DNA from: Methyloprofundus sedimenti
GTDB taxonomy: Bacteria > Pseudomonadota > Gammaproteobacteria > Methylococcales > Methylomonadaceae
Assembly (NCBI RefSeq): GCF_002072955.1
Contig: NZ_LPUF01000003.1
Location: forward strand, 186,001 to 250,000
Length of the DNA stretch: 64,000 nt
Direction of reading: 5' to 3'
Every line of letters starts with the position of its first letter. Position 1 is the stretch's first letter. The position numbers and the translations under genes were made by a program. Shown piece after piece: positions 34,457 through 44,007 of the stretch. The notes beneath the pieces were generated by a model that saw only the letters and a list, made by a program, of their open reading frames with translations, was not told the DNA's origin and made no database searches.

Positions 34457-36970
34457 CTAGCCAAATTTAACCGGCAATTTTTGTAATTTCCAGATATCCT
34501 GATTGTATTCATTAATGGTCCGTTCTGATGAAAACTTGCCACAATGGGCAACATTCATAATACTCATACGCGTCCAGTGCTCCTGATCACGGTAAGCATC
34601 ATCAACTCTTGCTTGAGTATCAACATAGCTACGGAAATCTGCAATCGTCATCCATGGGTCTAACGGGTCCTTAAGCGATTGTATTAAGTCATTGAAAATA
34701 CCCGGTTCTAATTGATTAAAATGCCCGCTTTCCAATAAATTCATTACCTCTTTAAGGTCCTCATCCTGTTGAATAATATGCTCAGGTTCATAATGCTCTC
34801 GCCTGGCAGCAACTTGCTTTTCAGTCAGACCGAATAAGAAGAAATTTTCTTCACCTACTTCCTCAAGGATTTCGATATTGGCGCCGTCAAAAGTACCAAT
34901 GGTTACTGCGCCATTCATCATCAGTTTCATATTACCGGTGCCCGATGCTTCTTTCCCGGCGGTTGAAATCTGTTCAGACAGGTCTGCTCCAGGACAGATT
35001 TTTTCCATGGCAGAAACATTGTAATCAGCTAAAAACATCAGCTTTAACTTACCCTGAGTATCTGGGTCTTTATTAATCATTGTCGCAACATTATTGATCA
35101 ATTTAATAATTTTTTTAGCCCTTTCATAGCCAGGAGCAGCTTTACCCCCTATCAGCACACAACGTGATACGAAATTTTTAGAGTTGTCTTTTTTTAATCG
35201 CTGATATAAATAAATGACATGCAACACATTTAGCAGCTGCCGTTTGTATTCATGAATACGTTTAACCTGAACATCAAACAAGGCATCGACGTTAATGTCA
35301 ATATCATGTTCTCGCTTTTTATAATCTGCAAGTCGATGTTTTGCAACTTGTTTTATTTCGCGCCAGTGTTTTCTGAATGCAGCATCATCAGCATAAGGCA
35401 CTAATTGCTTGAGTAACGACAAATCTGTCACCCAGCCTGAGCCTATTTTTTCTGTAATCAATTCGGCCAATTCAGGGTTGCAGCCAGCTAACCACCGCCG
35501 CGGTGTAACACCATTGGTTTTATTATTAAATTTAGCCGGCCATAAACTATAAAAATCAGCAAACAATCCTTGCTGCAGTAGTTGTGAATGCAATGCTGCA
35601 ACACCATTTACGGAAAAACTGCCAACGATAGCAAGATAAGCCATACGCACTTGCTTGTCTCCAGACTCATCAATAATCGACATGCGCCGCAATACTGTAA
35701 TATCTCCAGGCCATTTGGCGGCTACTTCAGACAGAAACCGCGCATTGATCTCATAAATAATATCCATCAATCTCGGTAATAATTTCTGCATCAAATGTAC
35801 TGGCCATCTTTCCAATGCCTCTGGCAGTAAAGTATGATTTGTATATGCCATAGTCGCGCCAGTAATTTCCCAGGCCTGAGCCCAGGCTAAACCATGTTTA
35901 TCCATAAGCAAACGCATTAATTCAGCTACCGCAATACTAGGATGCGTGTCGTTTAATTGAAAACAGTTTCTTTCAGCAAACAGCGTAAAATCTTCACCAT
36001 AAAGACCTACCCAATGCGAAATAACATCTTGAAGACTTGCCGAGGCTAGAAAGTACTGCTGCCTTAACCTAAGTTCTTTACCGTTTTCATTAGCATCATT
36101 GGGGTACAACACCATGGTAATATTTTCAGCACCAACTTTATCAGCGACCGCTTCAGCATAATCGCCACTATTAAACTCATTCAAATTAAATTCTTCGGTC
36201 GCTTCAGCCTTCCATAGGCGTAAGGTATTAACCGTATTATTTTGAAAACCAGGCACAGGCGTATCATAGGCGACAGCTAATACATCATTAGTTTCTACCC
36301 AGAAATAGCGTTTCAGTCCATGCTCATCAGTATAGACCTCAGTTCGCCCTCCAAACTTGATGACATGAGCATATTCCAGCCGTTTAATCTCCCATACATT
36401 ACGCAACCTTAACCAGTGATCCGGCTTTTCTTCCTGTTCGCCATTGACTATTAGCTGCGTGAACATACCATACTCATAACGCAAACCATAGCCAATAACG
36501 GGCAATTGCAAGGTAGCACAACTGTCCATAAAGCAGGCCGCCAACCGACCTAATCCACCATTACCTAGACCAGCATCGACTTCGCTCTCAATCAATTCTT
36601 CTAATTCTATGCCCAGATCATACATGGCCTGATTTGCCGTATCATTAACGCCGAGATTCAGCATGGCATTACTCAAGGATCTACCCATCAGATATTCCAT
36701 CGACAGGTAAAAAGTTCGTCTACATCTTGCCTGCTTATAGGTTCGGTGGGTTTGTTTCCAGCGTTCCATTAAACGATCACGAATAGTTAAGCCAAGTGCT
36801 TCATAAGCATAATGCGTGTTTCGACTTTGCTCATCACGCCCCAGCAAATTGACATAGTATTCTTTGAAATTTTCAATAAGATCTTTTTTTTTGAGCCCTT
36901 TACTGGGTAATTTAAAAATTGTTTCGTGTGGTTTAATTAAGGTATGTTTCTTATTTTTCATAGTAGTCAT
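34457..36970 (-). CDS. glgP: Glycogen/alpha-glucan phosphorylase
   Basis: GlgP releases glucose-1-phosphate from storage glycogen with pyridoxal phosphate. The product is of the usual size, about 837 residues from ATG 36970. Visible family blocks are GRSLSNAMLNLG, GLGNGGLGRLAACFMDS, QLNDTHPSIAVAELMR, NKTNGVTPRRWL, VKRIHEYKRQLLNVLH, FLADYNVSAMEKICPGADLS, and the cofactor-lysine motif EASGTGNMKLMMNGA. GTG 36997 and ATG 36961 are other possible starts, none with a clear ribosome site. The gene lies downstream of eutBC on the same strand, but 60 bp or more separates them and no functional link is known. It appears intact. Confidence 0.95.
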   Translation of the reverse strand: MTTMKNKKHTLIKPHETIFKLPSKGLKKKDLIENFKEYYVNLLGRDEQSRNTHYAYEALGLTIRDRLMERWKQTHRTYKQARCRRTFYLSMEYLMGRSLSNAMLNLGVNDTANQAMYDLGIELEELIESEVDAGLGNGGLGRLAACFMDSCATLQLPVIGYGLRYEYGMFTQLIVNGEQEEKPDHWLRLRNVWEIKRLEYAHVIKFGGRTEVYTDEHGLKRYFWVETNDVLAVAYDTPVPGFQNNTVNTLRLWKAEATEEFNLNEFNSGDYAEAVADKVGAENITMVLYPNDANENGKELRLRQQYFLASASLQDVISHWVGLYGEDFTLFAERNCFQLNDTHPSIAVAELMRLLMDKHGLAWAQAWEITGATMAYTNHTLLPEALERWPVHLMQKLLPRLMDIIYEINARFLSEVAAKWPGDITVLRRMSIIDESGDKQVRMAYLAIVGSFSVNGVAALHSQLLQQGLFADFYSLWPAKFNNKTNGVTPRRWLAGCNPELAELITEKIGSGWVTDLSLLKQLVPYADDAAFRKHWREIKQVAKHRLADYKKREHDIDINVDALFDVQVKRIHEYKRQLLNVLHVIYLYQRLKKDNSKNFVSRCVLIGGKAAPGYERAKKIIKLINNVATMINKDPDTQGKLKLMFLADYNVSAMEKICPGADLSEQISTAGKEASGTGNMKLMMNGAVTIGTFDGANIEILEEVGEENFFLFGLTEKQVAARREHYEPEHIIQQDEDLKEVMNLLESGHFNQLEPGIFNDLIQSLKDPLDPWMTIADFRSYVDTQARVDDAYRDQEHWTRMSIMNVAHCGKFSSERTINEYNQDIWKLQKLPVKFG

Positions 36971-37033
36971 GCTGATTATTGGCTCAAACCCTATCACTAT
37001 ACTTTTTTATGATGACGAGATTAAGTCAATTAT

Positions 37034-37840
37034 TTACTCCAATAAAAAATTGCTATGTCGAGCATGATGTCTTAATACCTTATCGCTTTCAGTATTATCC
37101 TTAAGCTGTACCCCAGAAAACTTTAAACGACTAGCTTCATTAATCAGATACATCAGCTTGTCTACTGCAACTTGATAGTTCAACCCCTGACTATGTATAT
37201 TGGAAATACAATTACGTTGTGCATCTATTTTGCCGGACCTGGGTTGATAGGTGAAATAAATTCCCATACTGTCCGGGGAACTAAGCCCGGGCCGCTCGCC
37301 AATTAAAAGCACACTCATTCTGGCATTACATATTTCACCAATCGGATCACCGATAGCCACTCGTGCATATTTGACCAGACAAACCGGTGCTATTGTATAG
37401 TCTGCTTTGTGTAATTCAGCAATCAGTTTGTGCAATAAAGCAGGCGCATGATTTGCTATAGCTTTTGAGGAAAGGCCATCTGCGACAATAATGATTATGT
37501 CCGGTTGGTCGACTTTTACCTGCAGGATTTGCAATCTTTGTATCGACTCTGCATTTAACAAACGCCCAAGATCTGGGCGTTGCAGATACTCAGGATGACT
37601 TGCCACTTGTGATTGCAACTGGATCGTAGCATGACAAACTGATAACTGTTCAGCCAAGGTATCAAAATCCAGTGGGATGCTAACTGCATCTCTAGCCAGT
37701 GCATGAGCTAATTGAAAATCCAGATTGGCTTTTATAGGCAGACTTGTCCCCGCCTGTCCCAGTGCAATTCGCGCATTCGTAAATTGCTTTAAAACCTGTA
37801 GTGGTTCATTGTTAGAAGCACCTGAAAATTTACTAGACAT
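37034..37840 (-). CDS. eutC: Ethanolamine ammonia-lyase small subunit
   Basis: EutC with EutB forms the adenosylcobalamin-dependent lyase that splits ethanolamine into acetaldehyde and ammonia. The product, 268 residues from ATG 37840, has the family segments FTNARIALGQAGTSLP, FQLAHALARDAV, VADGLSSKAIANHA, and LLIGERPGLSSPDSMGIYFTY. An open frame extends to GTG 37879, and ATG 37846 is also possible; none has a clear ribosome site. It follows eutB immediately. No Eut microcompartment shell genes or acetaldehyde dehydrogenase are adjacent, so this is the short, shell-free form. Confidence 0.93.
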   Translation of the reverse strand: MSSKFSGASNNEPLQVLKQFTNARIALGQAGTSLPIKANLDFQLAHALARDAVSIPLDFDTLAEQLSVCHATIQLQSQVASHPEYLQRPDLGRLLNAESIQRLQILQVKVDQPDIIIIVADGLSSKAIANHAPALLHKLIAELHKADYTIAPVCLVKYARVAIGDPIGEICNARMSVLLIGERPGLSSPDSMGIYFTYQPRSGKIDAQRNCISNIHSQGLNYQVAVDKLMYLINEASRLKFSGVQLKDNTESDKVLRHHARHSNFLLE

Positions 37841-37881
37841 AAGCATAACTCTGAATGTGTTATTGAAGGTAAAGATCACAT

Positions 37882-39267
37882 TTACAATTTCTTCAATGCT
37901 GCAGAAAACAAGGCGGGCACTTCCCCACGACGCAACAAGTTATTATTTTCAGCAAAGATCTGGTGCTTTTGTAACCATTGAGAAAATTCGGGAGCAGGCG
38001 CTAAATTTAATAGCTGGCGTAAATAAAGTGCATCGTGAAATGAAGTGGATTGGTAGTTAAGCATAATATCATCAGCACCAGGAACACCCATTATAAAAGT
38101 ACCTCCCGCTATTGCAAACTGAGTCAGTAACATATCCATATCATCCTGATCAGCTTCAGCGTGGTTGGTATAACAAATATCACAACCCATGGGTAAGCCG
38201 AGCAATTTTCCGCAAAAATGATCTTCCAGTCCCGCACGGATAATTTGCTTGCCATCATATAAGTACTCTGGACCTATAAAGCCGACAACGGTATTGACCA
38301 GTAAGGGTTTAAATTGCCGGGCAACCGCATACGCTCGGGTTTCACAAGTCAGCTGATCCAGACCGTGATGCGCATTGGCAGAAAGTGCGCTGCCCTGCCC
38401 TGTTTCAAAATACATACAGTTATTGCCGACTGTGCCACGGTTGAGGCTTAGTGCCGCTTCATGTGCCTCTTCCAGTAATGCCAGGTTTATTCCGAAATTG
38501 GCATTCGCTTGCTCGGTACCCGCGATTGATTGAAACACCAGGTCCACAGGCGAGCCCGCTTCAATAGCCTGCAATGTGGTTGTGACATGCGACAACACAC
38601 AGGACTGGGTAGGAATTTGATAACGTTCTATCACATCATTCAACATTTGAATCAAAACCCGGGTCGACTGAAGATTATCCGAAGCCGGATTAATACCTAT
38701 AACAGCATCACCACTACCATAAAGTAAACCATCCAGAATAACAGCGGCTATACCTGCTGGATCATCAGTCGGATGATTAGGCTGTAAACGTGTGGAAAGC
38801 CTGTTTTGCAAGCCGATGGTATTTCTAAATTGCGTTACTACTCGACATTTTTTTGCAACCAGAATCAAATCCTGTATGCGCATGAGTTTGCAAACCGCAG
38901 CCACCATTTCAGGAGTTACACCAAAAGCAATTTGCTGTAGAATTTCAGTTGATGCTGCTTCTGACAATAACCAGTCTCTAAAACTTCCGACTGTCAAATG
39001 GCTAACCCAAGCAAAGGCCTGTGCATCATGTTGCTGAAAAATTAATCGACTGACTTCATCTATTTCACAAGGAATTAACGGTTCAAGCAAAAACTGTTTA
39101 AGCGGTACATCGGCGAGCACCCATTGCGCAGCCACCCGTTCCAGATTGGACTCTGCTGCAACACCCGCCAGATAATCGCCTGAACGTGCTGGCGTTGCTT
39201 TCGCTAATAGTTCACGAAGGTTATTAAATGCATAGACTGTGCCTGCAATTTGCGTTTTGTAAACCAT
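37882..39267 (-). CDS. eutB: Ethanolamine ammonia-lyase large subunit
   Basis: The catalytic subunit of the AdoCbl-dependent ethanolamine ammonia-lyase. The 461-residue protein is close to the usual 453-465. It carries DYLAGVAAES near the start, QNRLSTRLQPNHPTDD, DAVIGINPASDN, FQSIAGTEQANANFGINL, YFETGQGSALSANAHHG and CDICYTNHAEADQDDMD, all conserved in the TIM barrel that binds substrate and cobalamin. It is first of the eutB-eutC pair. With the B12 uptake genes 4 kb away, it makes a cobalamin-using neighbourhood. Nitrogen recovery from phospholipid ethanolamine is a plausible role. Confidence 0.95.
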   Translation of the reverse strand: MVYKTQIAGTVYAFNNLRELLAKATPARSGDYLAGVAAESNLERVAAQWVLADVPLKQFLLEPLIPCEIDEVSRLIFQQHDAQAFAWVSHLTVGSFRDWLLSEAASTEILQQIAFGVTPEMVAAVCKLMRIQDLILVAKKCRVVTQFRNTIGLQNRLSTRLQPNHPTDDPAGIAAVILDGLLYGSGDAVIGINPASDNLQSTRVLIQMLNDVIERYQIPTQSCVLSHVTTTLQAIEAGSPVDLVFQSIAGTEQANANFGINLALLEEAHEAALSLNRGTVGNNCMYFETGQGSALSANAHHGLDQLTCETRAYAVARQFKPLLVNTVVGFIGPEYLYDGKQIIRAGLEDHFCGKLLGLPMGCDICYTNHAEADQDDMDMLLTQFAIAGGTFIMGVPGADDIMLNYQSTSFHDALYLRQLLNLAPAPEFSQWLQKHQIFAENNNLLRRGEVPALFSAALKKL

Positions 39268-40037
39268 AGGTCTTTAGCTATTATGAATAAAGTATATTAA
39301 GTCAGCACAACACTTTACACCTAAGTATCAAGTGATGAAAAATAAAAATTGTGCAACTACTTCATACTCTTTATGCTCATATTGGTACAACTTATCGAAC
39401 GGGCAATGTCAGCAGAGAGAATTCTATCATCCTTGCTATTCTATTTAAATTTAACTCATTCCAACGCTGCAACGCTAAGTACTCCCGTATGTATTTCCTC
39501 TCGGAATGAGGGAACGAGATTTATCAAGATATGCCGTATTAAATGCACAGCCAAAATATCCATGTTTTCTCCTTTCAGCATAAACAATAAAGTATTTTTA
39601 CCTGGAATTGATCTGAAATTATAATTAACATTTTTTACCTAATTATGAAAAAATACGTTTTGATTGTCTTACATCTACTTCTTCCATGGAATAATAAGTA
39701 ACAAGAACTGATATGTAGAAATTAAGCGACGCGAAATGTGATACTAAATATCGTGACTTAAATCCACTATAATGCGCTTAAAAAATCTTAATTGACCTGA
39801 CTAATTTCATGGATACCAAAGTGGAAGATCAAATGACCCAGAATAATTCCAGACAAATCCATGGAGATTTAAAAAACACAGCTTTTGAGATTTTCCTAGC
39901 ACGTTTTTTGAAAGCTGAATATAAAGAGAAAATACAATAATGCCGGGTATATAATCAGTGTTCGTTTAACATAACCGTAAACTGCTGATTCCAACTAATC
40001 CTGGCCTAAGATAAGCTAATATACCGAGAAATTAATT
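39268..40037. other. Gene-poor region between eutB and cbpA
   Basis: A 770-bp AT-rich gap. It contains an imperfect inverted element with 8-bp arms CTCATTCC (39455-39462) and GGAATGAG (39503-39510), followed by GGAACGAG, resembling a decayed intergenic repeat. A possible 43-residue frame near 39809 is annotated separately. An open frame over 39349-39624 does not look coding. Promoters for eutB and cbpA must lie here, but I could not pin them down. Confidence 0.5.
39809..39940 (+). CDS. Possible 43-residue small protein
   Basis: An ATG-initiated frame of 43 codons with a hydrophilic, low-complexity-free composition. Its C-terminal half, TAFEIFLARFLKAEYKEK, could form an amphipathic helix. No good ribosome-binding site precedes it and no family is recognised. 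It lies 98 bp before cbpA on the same strand. It may be a small gene or chance. Confidence 0.2.
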   Translation: MDTKVEDQMTQNNSRQIHGDLKNTAFEIFLARFLKAEYKEKIQ

Positions 40038-40994
40038 GTGCAATACAAAGACTATTACAAAATAATGGGCATAGACAAAAAAGCCCCGCAGGCCGAAATA
40101 AAACGTGCCTATCGTAAATTAGCGCGTAAATATCATCCTGATGTTAGTAAAGAAAAAGATGCTGAAGAGCATTTTAAAGAAGTAGGCGAAGCTTACGAAG
40201 TTTTGAAAGATCCTGAAAAACGGGCAGCTTATGATCAGTTGGGAGCCAACTGGAAAGCTGGGCAGTCCGGTTTTCAACCACCACCCGACTGGGATGCGGG
40301 ATTCGAGTTTCATGGTGGCACCACTACCGGTGACCATGTAAATGCAGCGGATTTCAGTGAATTTTTTAGCAGCCTTTTTGGCCAGCGTGCAGGCGGATTT
40401 CAGGGAAGTCATCAAGCGCAGCATACGCGTGGTGCGGATAGTCATGCAAAAGTTTTTATTGATCTTGAGGATGCCTACCATGGCGCATCTCGTAGTCTAA
40501 CATTACGGACAACTGTATTAGGTGCAGATGGTCGCCCTGAAGTCAAGAACCGGACCCTGAACATTAAAATTCCTAAAGGCATTAAGGAAGGCCAGAATAT
40601 CCGTCTGCAAGGACAAGGTAGTCCAGACATATCAGGTGGTAAAGCAGGTGATTTGTATTTAGAAATTGAATTCAATCCCCATTCCATCTACAAAGTCAAA
40701 GGACAGGATGTCTCTTTAGAATTACCCATTACACCATGGGAAGCAATGTTAGGCGCTAATATACAAATACCGACCCCAGCTGGTAAGGTCGATCTTAAAA
40801 TCCCCCCTGCTAGCTCTAGTGGTAAACGTATGCGCCTGAAAGGACGTGGCATACCCGCCAAAGTAGCCGGTGATTTTTATATCACTCTGGAAATTGTGCT
40901 TCCTGATAAACTCAGTGAGCAGGAGAAATCTTTATACCAGGCCTTGCAACGAGAAGCCGGCAATTTTAATCCGCGAGCAAAACTGGGAGTATAA
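40038..40994 (+). CDS. cbpA: DnaJ-like co-chaperone CbpA
   Basis: A 318-residue type II J-domain protein that stimulates DnaK. The J domain spans residues 1-70 with the HPD motif in KYHPDVSKEK. A Gly/Phe-rich linker follows at about 75-130, and the two C-terminal substrate-binding barrels include IPKGIKEGQNIRLQGQG and GKRMRLKGRGIP. There is no zinc-finger region, which separates it from DnaJ. Start is GTG 40038. The next gene, 3 bp downstream, is cbpM, the standard partner. Confidence 0.93.
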   Translation: MQYKDYYKIMGIDKKAPQAEIKRAYRKLARKYHPDVSKEKDAEEHFKEVGEAYEVLKDPEKRAAYDQLGANWKAGQSGFQPPPDWDAGFEFHGGTTTGDHVNAADFSEFFSSLFGQRAGGFQGSHQAQHTRGADSHAKVFIDLEDAYHGASRSLTLRTTVLGADGRPEVKNRTLNIKIPKGIKEGQNIRLQGQGSPDISGGKAGDLYLEIEFNPHSIYKVKGQDVSLELPITPWEAMLGANIQIPTPAGKVDLKIPPASSSGKRMRLKGRGIPAKVAGDFYITLEIVLPDKLSEQEKSLYQALQREAGNFNPRAKLGV

Positions 40995-40996
40995 GC

Positions 40997-41320
40997 ATGA
41001 AAAATGAAATCATAAGCTTGTTATCTGGCGTGATTGTCGAAAATGATTTTAGCGTATCTTTTGCTACATTGTGCCAATGTTGCTCCGTATCTGAAGAGCA
41101 GATTATCAGCATGATAGAGTATGGCATTATCGAGCCGCTAGAACCTCATATGAATGTCACCTACTGGCAATTTTCCGGAGACTGTATTATACGCATAAAG
41201 ACGGCCGTCAGGCTGCAACAGGATTTGGGAATTAATTTAGCGGGCACGGCACTGGCACTTGAATTACTCGATGAAATAAAAAGCTTGCGTCAACAGGTCC
41301 ACTCGCTGCAACGCAATTGA
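40997..41320 (+). CDS. cbpM: Chaperone modulator CbpM
   Basis: A 107-residue MerR-like helix-turn-helix protein that binds the CbpA J domain and inhibits it. Features are the N-terminal FATLCQCCSVSEEQIISMIEYGIIEPLE, the central IRIKTAVRLQQDLGINLAG and a C-terminal coiled tail (LLDEIKSLRQQVHSLQRN). Size and placement after cbpA match the E. coli pair, so regulation of CbpA activity is by direct binding. Confidence 0.9.
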   Translation: MKNEIISLLSGVIVENDFSVSFATLCQCCSVSEEQIISMIEYGIIEPLEPHMNVTYWQFSGDCIIRIKTAVRLQQDLGINLAGTALALELLDEIKSLRQQVHSLQRN

Positions 41321-41450
41321 AACTTGGTATACGATTTACTCGACCTGAGCTGCTAAGTATAGTTATGAACTATATTTTTCGTCAATTTTCTTAATATAAA
41401 TATTGGCCGATTGAGCGAGCAATTAACACATCCCTTAGGAAATCCAAACC

Positions 41451-42416
41451 ATGGCAAAGAAGACACAGCACAAACAACATTCTCATACCCATGATCACAG
41501 TGGACACGCACATCATCACGGTGATCCGAATAATCATAGCCGGGCCTTTGTCGTAGCAATCACTCTCAATATAGTTTTTGTTGCCGTCGAGTTCAGCTAT
41601 GGCTTTATTGCCAATTCAACTGCACTTATGGCTGATGCAGGACATAACCTGTCAGATGTTTTAGGCCTAGTGCTCGCATGGGGTGCTGCAATCCTTTCTC
41701 GCAAAGCACCCAGTCAGCGCTATACCTACGGCCTGCGCGGCACATCTATTTTAGCTGCGCTGGCAAATGCCATGATTCTGCTGCTGGCCTGTGGTGCCAT
41801 TTCATGGGAAGCTATACTCCGTTTTCACCAACCACCCGAGGTCGCAGGATTCACAGTTACTTTAGTGGCTGCTGTCGGAATTATCGTCAATGGATTATCA
41901 GCCTGGCTATTTGTAAAAGGCAGCAAAGCCGACCTGAATATACGTGGTGCTTATCTCCATATGATGGCAGATACAGCAGTCTCATTGGGTGTGGTGGTTG
42001 CTGGCCTGGCTATGGTTTATACCGGATGGTACTGGCTAGACCCTGTTGTGAGTTTACTCATTGTGTTTGTCATCACCATTAGCACCTGGGGCCTGTTACG
42101 TGATTCTTTACGTTTGGCATTAGGCGCAGTACCGGCAGATATAAACGTACCTGAAGTGGAAAAATACCTGCGTCAATGCCCTGGAGTCGTTGATGTACAC
42201 GATTTACATATCTGGGGTATGAGTACCAGCGAAGGTGCTTTAAGCGCTCATCTGGTCATCCCGGAAGGTTATCCGGGCGATAAGTTTATGGACAATATTA
42301 TATATGTGTTGCAAACGCGTTTTTCTATACAGCACAGTACATTGCAAATGGAACAAGGAACAACTGATCATATCTGCACGCTACACCCCGATGCCCCTGA
42401 TACGCATAAGCATTAA
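41451..42416 (+). CDS. Cation diffusion facilitator (zinc/cobalt-type exporter)
   Basis: A 321-residue CDF metal/proton antiporter. The N-terminus is strongly histidine-rich (residues 6-35). The membrane metal site is shown by ADAGHNLSDVLGL in helix 2 and HMMADTAVSLGVV in helix 5, the HxxxD pairs expected for zinc-type members (CzcD/ZitB). The cytoplasmic C-terminal domain has VDVHDLHIWGMS. The protein probably exports Zn(II), perhaps Co(II) or Cd(II). It has its own upstream region and no regulator nearby. Confidence 0.9.
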   Translation: MAKKTQHKQHSHTHDHSGHAHHHGDPNNHSRAFVVAITLNIVFVAVEFSYGFIANSTALMADAGHNLSDVLGLVLAWGAAILSRKAPSQRYTYGLRGTSILAALANAMILLLACGAISWEAILRFHQPPEVAGFTVTLVAAVGIIVNGLSAWLFVKGSKADLNIRGAYLHMMADTAVSLGVVVAGLAMVYTGWYWLDPVVSLLIVFVITISTWGLLRDSLRLALGAVPADINVPEVEKYLRQCPGVVDVHDLHIWGMSTSEGALSAHLVIPEGYPGDKFMDNIIYVLQTRFSIQHSTLQMEQGTTDHICTLHPDAPDTHKH

Positions 42417-42592
42417 TTTGTATAATTTTTCTGCTAGTCAGCCTTCATTTCACCTTGCTATCCTTGATTCTATGACGATTATGCGAACACTATATTTCAA
42501 TTTGAAATGTTTAAATACCGATTTACTCTTTAAGTGATTATTTACAGCAATGTCGTCTTGATTGCCCGCACGAATTTTGGAATATTTAAGCT

Positions 42593-43900
42593 ATGAATAT
42601 TATTTTTCTGGGAATTATCCTGCTTGCTTTTTTCACCAGCGCTTACCACCAATTAACCTGGGTTCCTTCAGGGGCTGATGATATCGCGCCGATGCAGGCT
42701 TTGACGACTGCGTTAATTGAAGCCAGTAAAAGTTCAGTAGAATTAGCAATAGGCCTGGTTGGAGTAATGGCTTTTTTTCTCGGTTTAATGAAAGTTGCCG
42801 AAGCCGGTGGTTTACTGCACATTATTGCCCGCTTATTACGCCCATTAATGGTACGCTTATTCCCGGATGTGCCCGAAGATCACCCCGCTATGGGGGCCAT
42901 GATTATGAATATGTCTGCCAATGCATTAGGACTGGGTAATGCTGCAACACCGTTTGGTATCCGTGCCATGCAGGAATTAGATAAACTAAACCCGGTCAAA
43001 GGGACAGCCAGCAATGCCATGGTTTTATTTTTGGCAATAAATACCTCAAGCGTCACTTTACTGCCTACCGGTATTATCGCATTACGCGCCTCAGCAGGCT
43101 CTGCTGACCCCGCCGGTATTATTCCCACTACGTTATTTGCTACTTTGTGCTCTACCACAGCAGCGATATTAGCAGCAAAATTTTATCAACGCTTCTTTGT
43201 TATCGATGCTCAAAAAGCCTCTTCAGATATTGACTCCAGCGTTGGGCCAGGCCATATAGATTATGAAGTAACAGATGAATTACCGGACGCGAATTCAGCT
43301 GCTTATCCAGCCTGGATATCATACTTATCATTACTCTGTATTGTTGCATTTGTGCCGTTGGCCATCGTATACGGGCGCAGTATCGGGCCCTGGATTATTC
43401 CTGTTTTTGTTGTGTCTTTACTGAGCTTTGGGGCTTATCAGGGCGTCCGGGTTTACGAAGTCTTTGTCGAAGGAGCAAAAGATGGTTTTAATGTTGCAAT
43501 TAAAATCATCCCCTATTTAATCGCCATTTTAGTCGCCATTGCCATGTTTCGGGAAAGCGGTGCTATGCATGTGATGATCAGTGCCGTGGGTAGTGTAACA
43601 ATTCTTGTTGGTTTTCCTGCAGAAGCCTTGCCAATGGCATTATTGCGCCCTTTATCAGGTTCCGGCGCTTATGGAGTGGTCGCGGCAACTCTACAAGACC
43701 CTGCTATTGGACCCGATAGTTATGTAGGTTATCTAGTCAGTACTTTACAAGGTTCGACTGAAACTACCTTTTATGTTCTCGCAGTTTATTTTGGTGCAGT
43801 ACAGGTACGGCAAGTTCGTCATGCATTAGCCGCAGGTTTAACGGCTGATCTGGTGGGTATCATTGCAGCCACAGCTGCTTGCTATTATTTATATGCCTAG
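42593..43900 (+). CDS. SpmA-SpmB fused nucleoside-recognition domain protein
   Basis: A 435-residue membrane protein with two Gate (nucleoside-recognition) domains. The N-terminal half corresponds to SpmA, with GLVGVMAFFLGLMKVAEAGGL and MIMNMSANALGLGNAATPFG. The C-terminal half corresponds to SpmB, with RESGAMHVMISAVG and YLVSTLQGSTETTFYVLAVYFGAV. Separate spmA and spmB genes act in spore core dehydration in Bacillus, but fused forms are common in non-sporulating Gram-negatives, where the role is unknown. Transport of a small metabolite is likely. Confidence 0.88.
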   Translation: MNIIFLGIILLAFFTSAYHQLTWVPSGADDIAPMQALTTALIEASKSSVELAIGLVGVMAFFLGLMKVAEAGGLLHIIARLLRPLMVRLFPDVPEDHPAMGAMIMNMSANALGLGNAATPFGIRAMQELDKLNPVKGTASNAMVLFLAINTSSVTLLPTGIIALRASAGSADPAGIIPTTLFATLCSTTAAILAAKFYQRFFVIDAQKASSDIDSSVGPGHIDYEVTDELPDANSAAYPAWISYLSLLCIVAFVPLAIVYGRSIGPWIIPVFVVSLLSFGAYQGVRVYEVFVEGAKDGFNVAIKIIPYLIAILVAIAMFRESGAMHVMISAVGSVTILVGFPAEALPMALLRPLSGSGAYGVVAATLQDPAIGPDSYVGYLVSTLQGSTETTFYVLAVYFGAVQVRQVRHALAAGLTADLVGIIAATAACYYLYA

Positions 43901-44007
43901 CTCCCACGTTAGCTTCATCTTACGGTATAGGGTGCAAAGCTCCATGACAGCAAGAATTTCCGTATCGGTGTTTGCAGCTCACCTGCTTTTAAATCACTGA
44001 ACTAACC

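Noticed and set aside
39349-39624. Open frame of 91 codons starting with GTG after eutB
   Set aside because: No ribosome site, no family pattern, and the frame runs through an imperfect inverted repeat. It looks like chance in an AT-rich gap.
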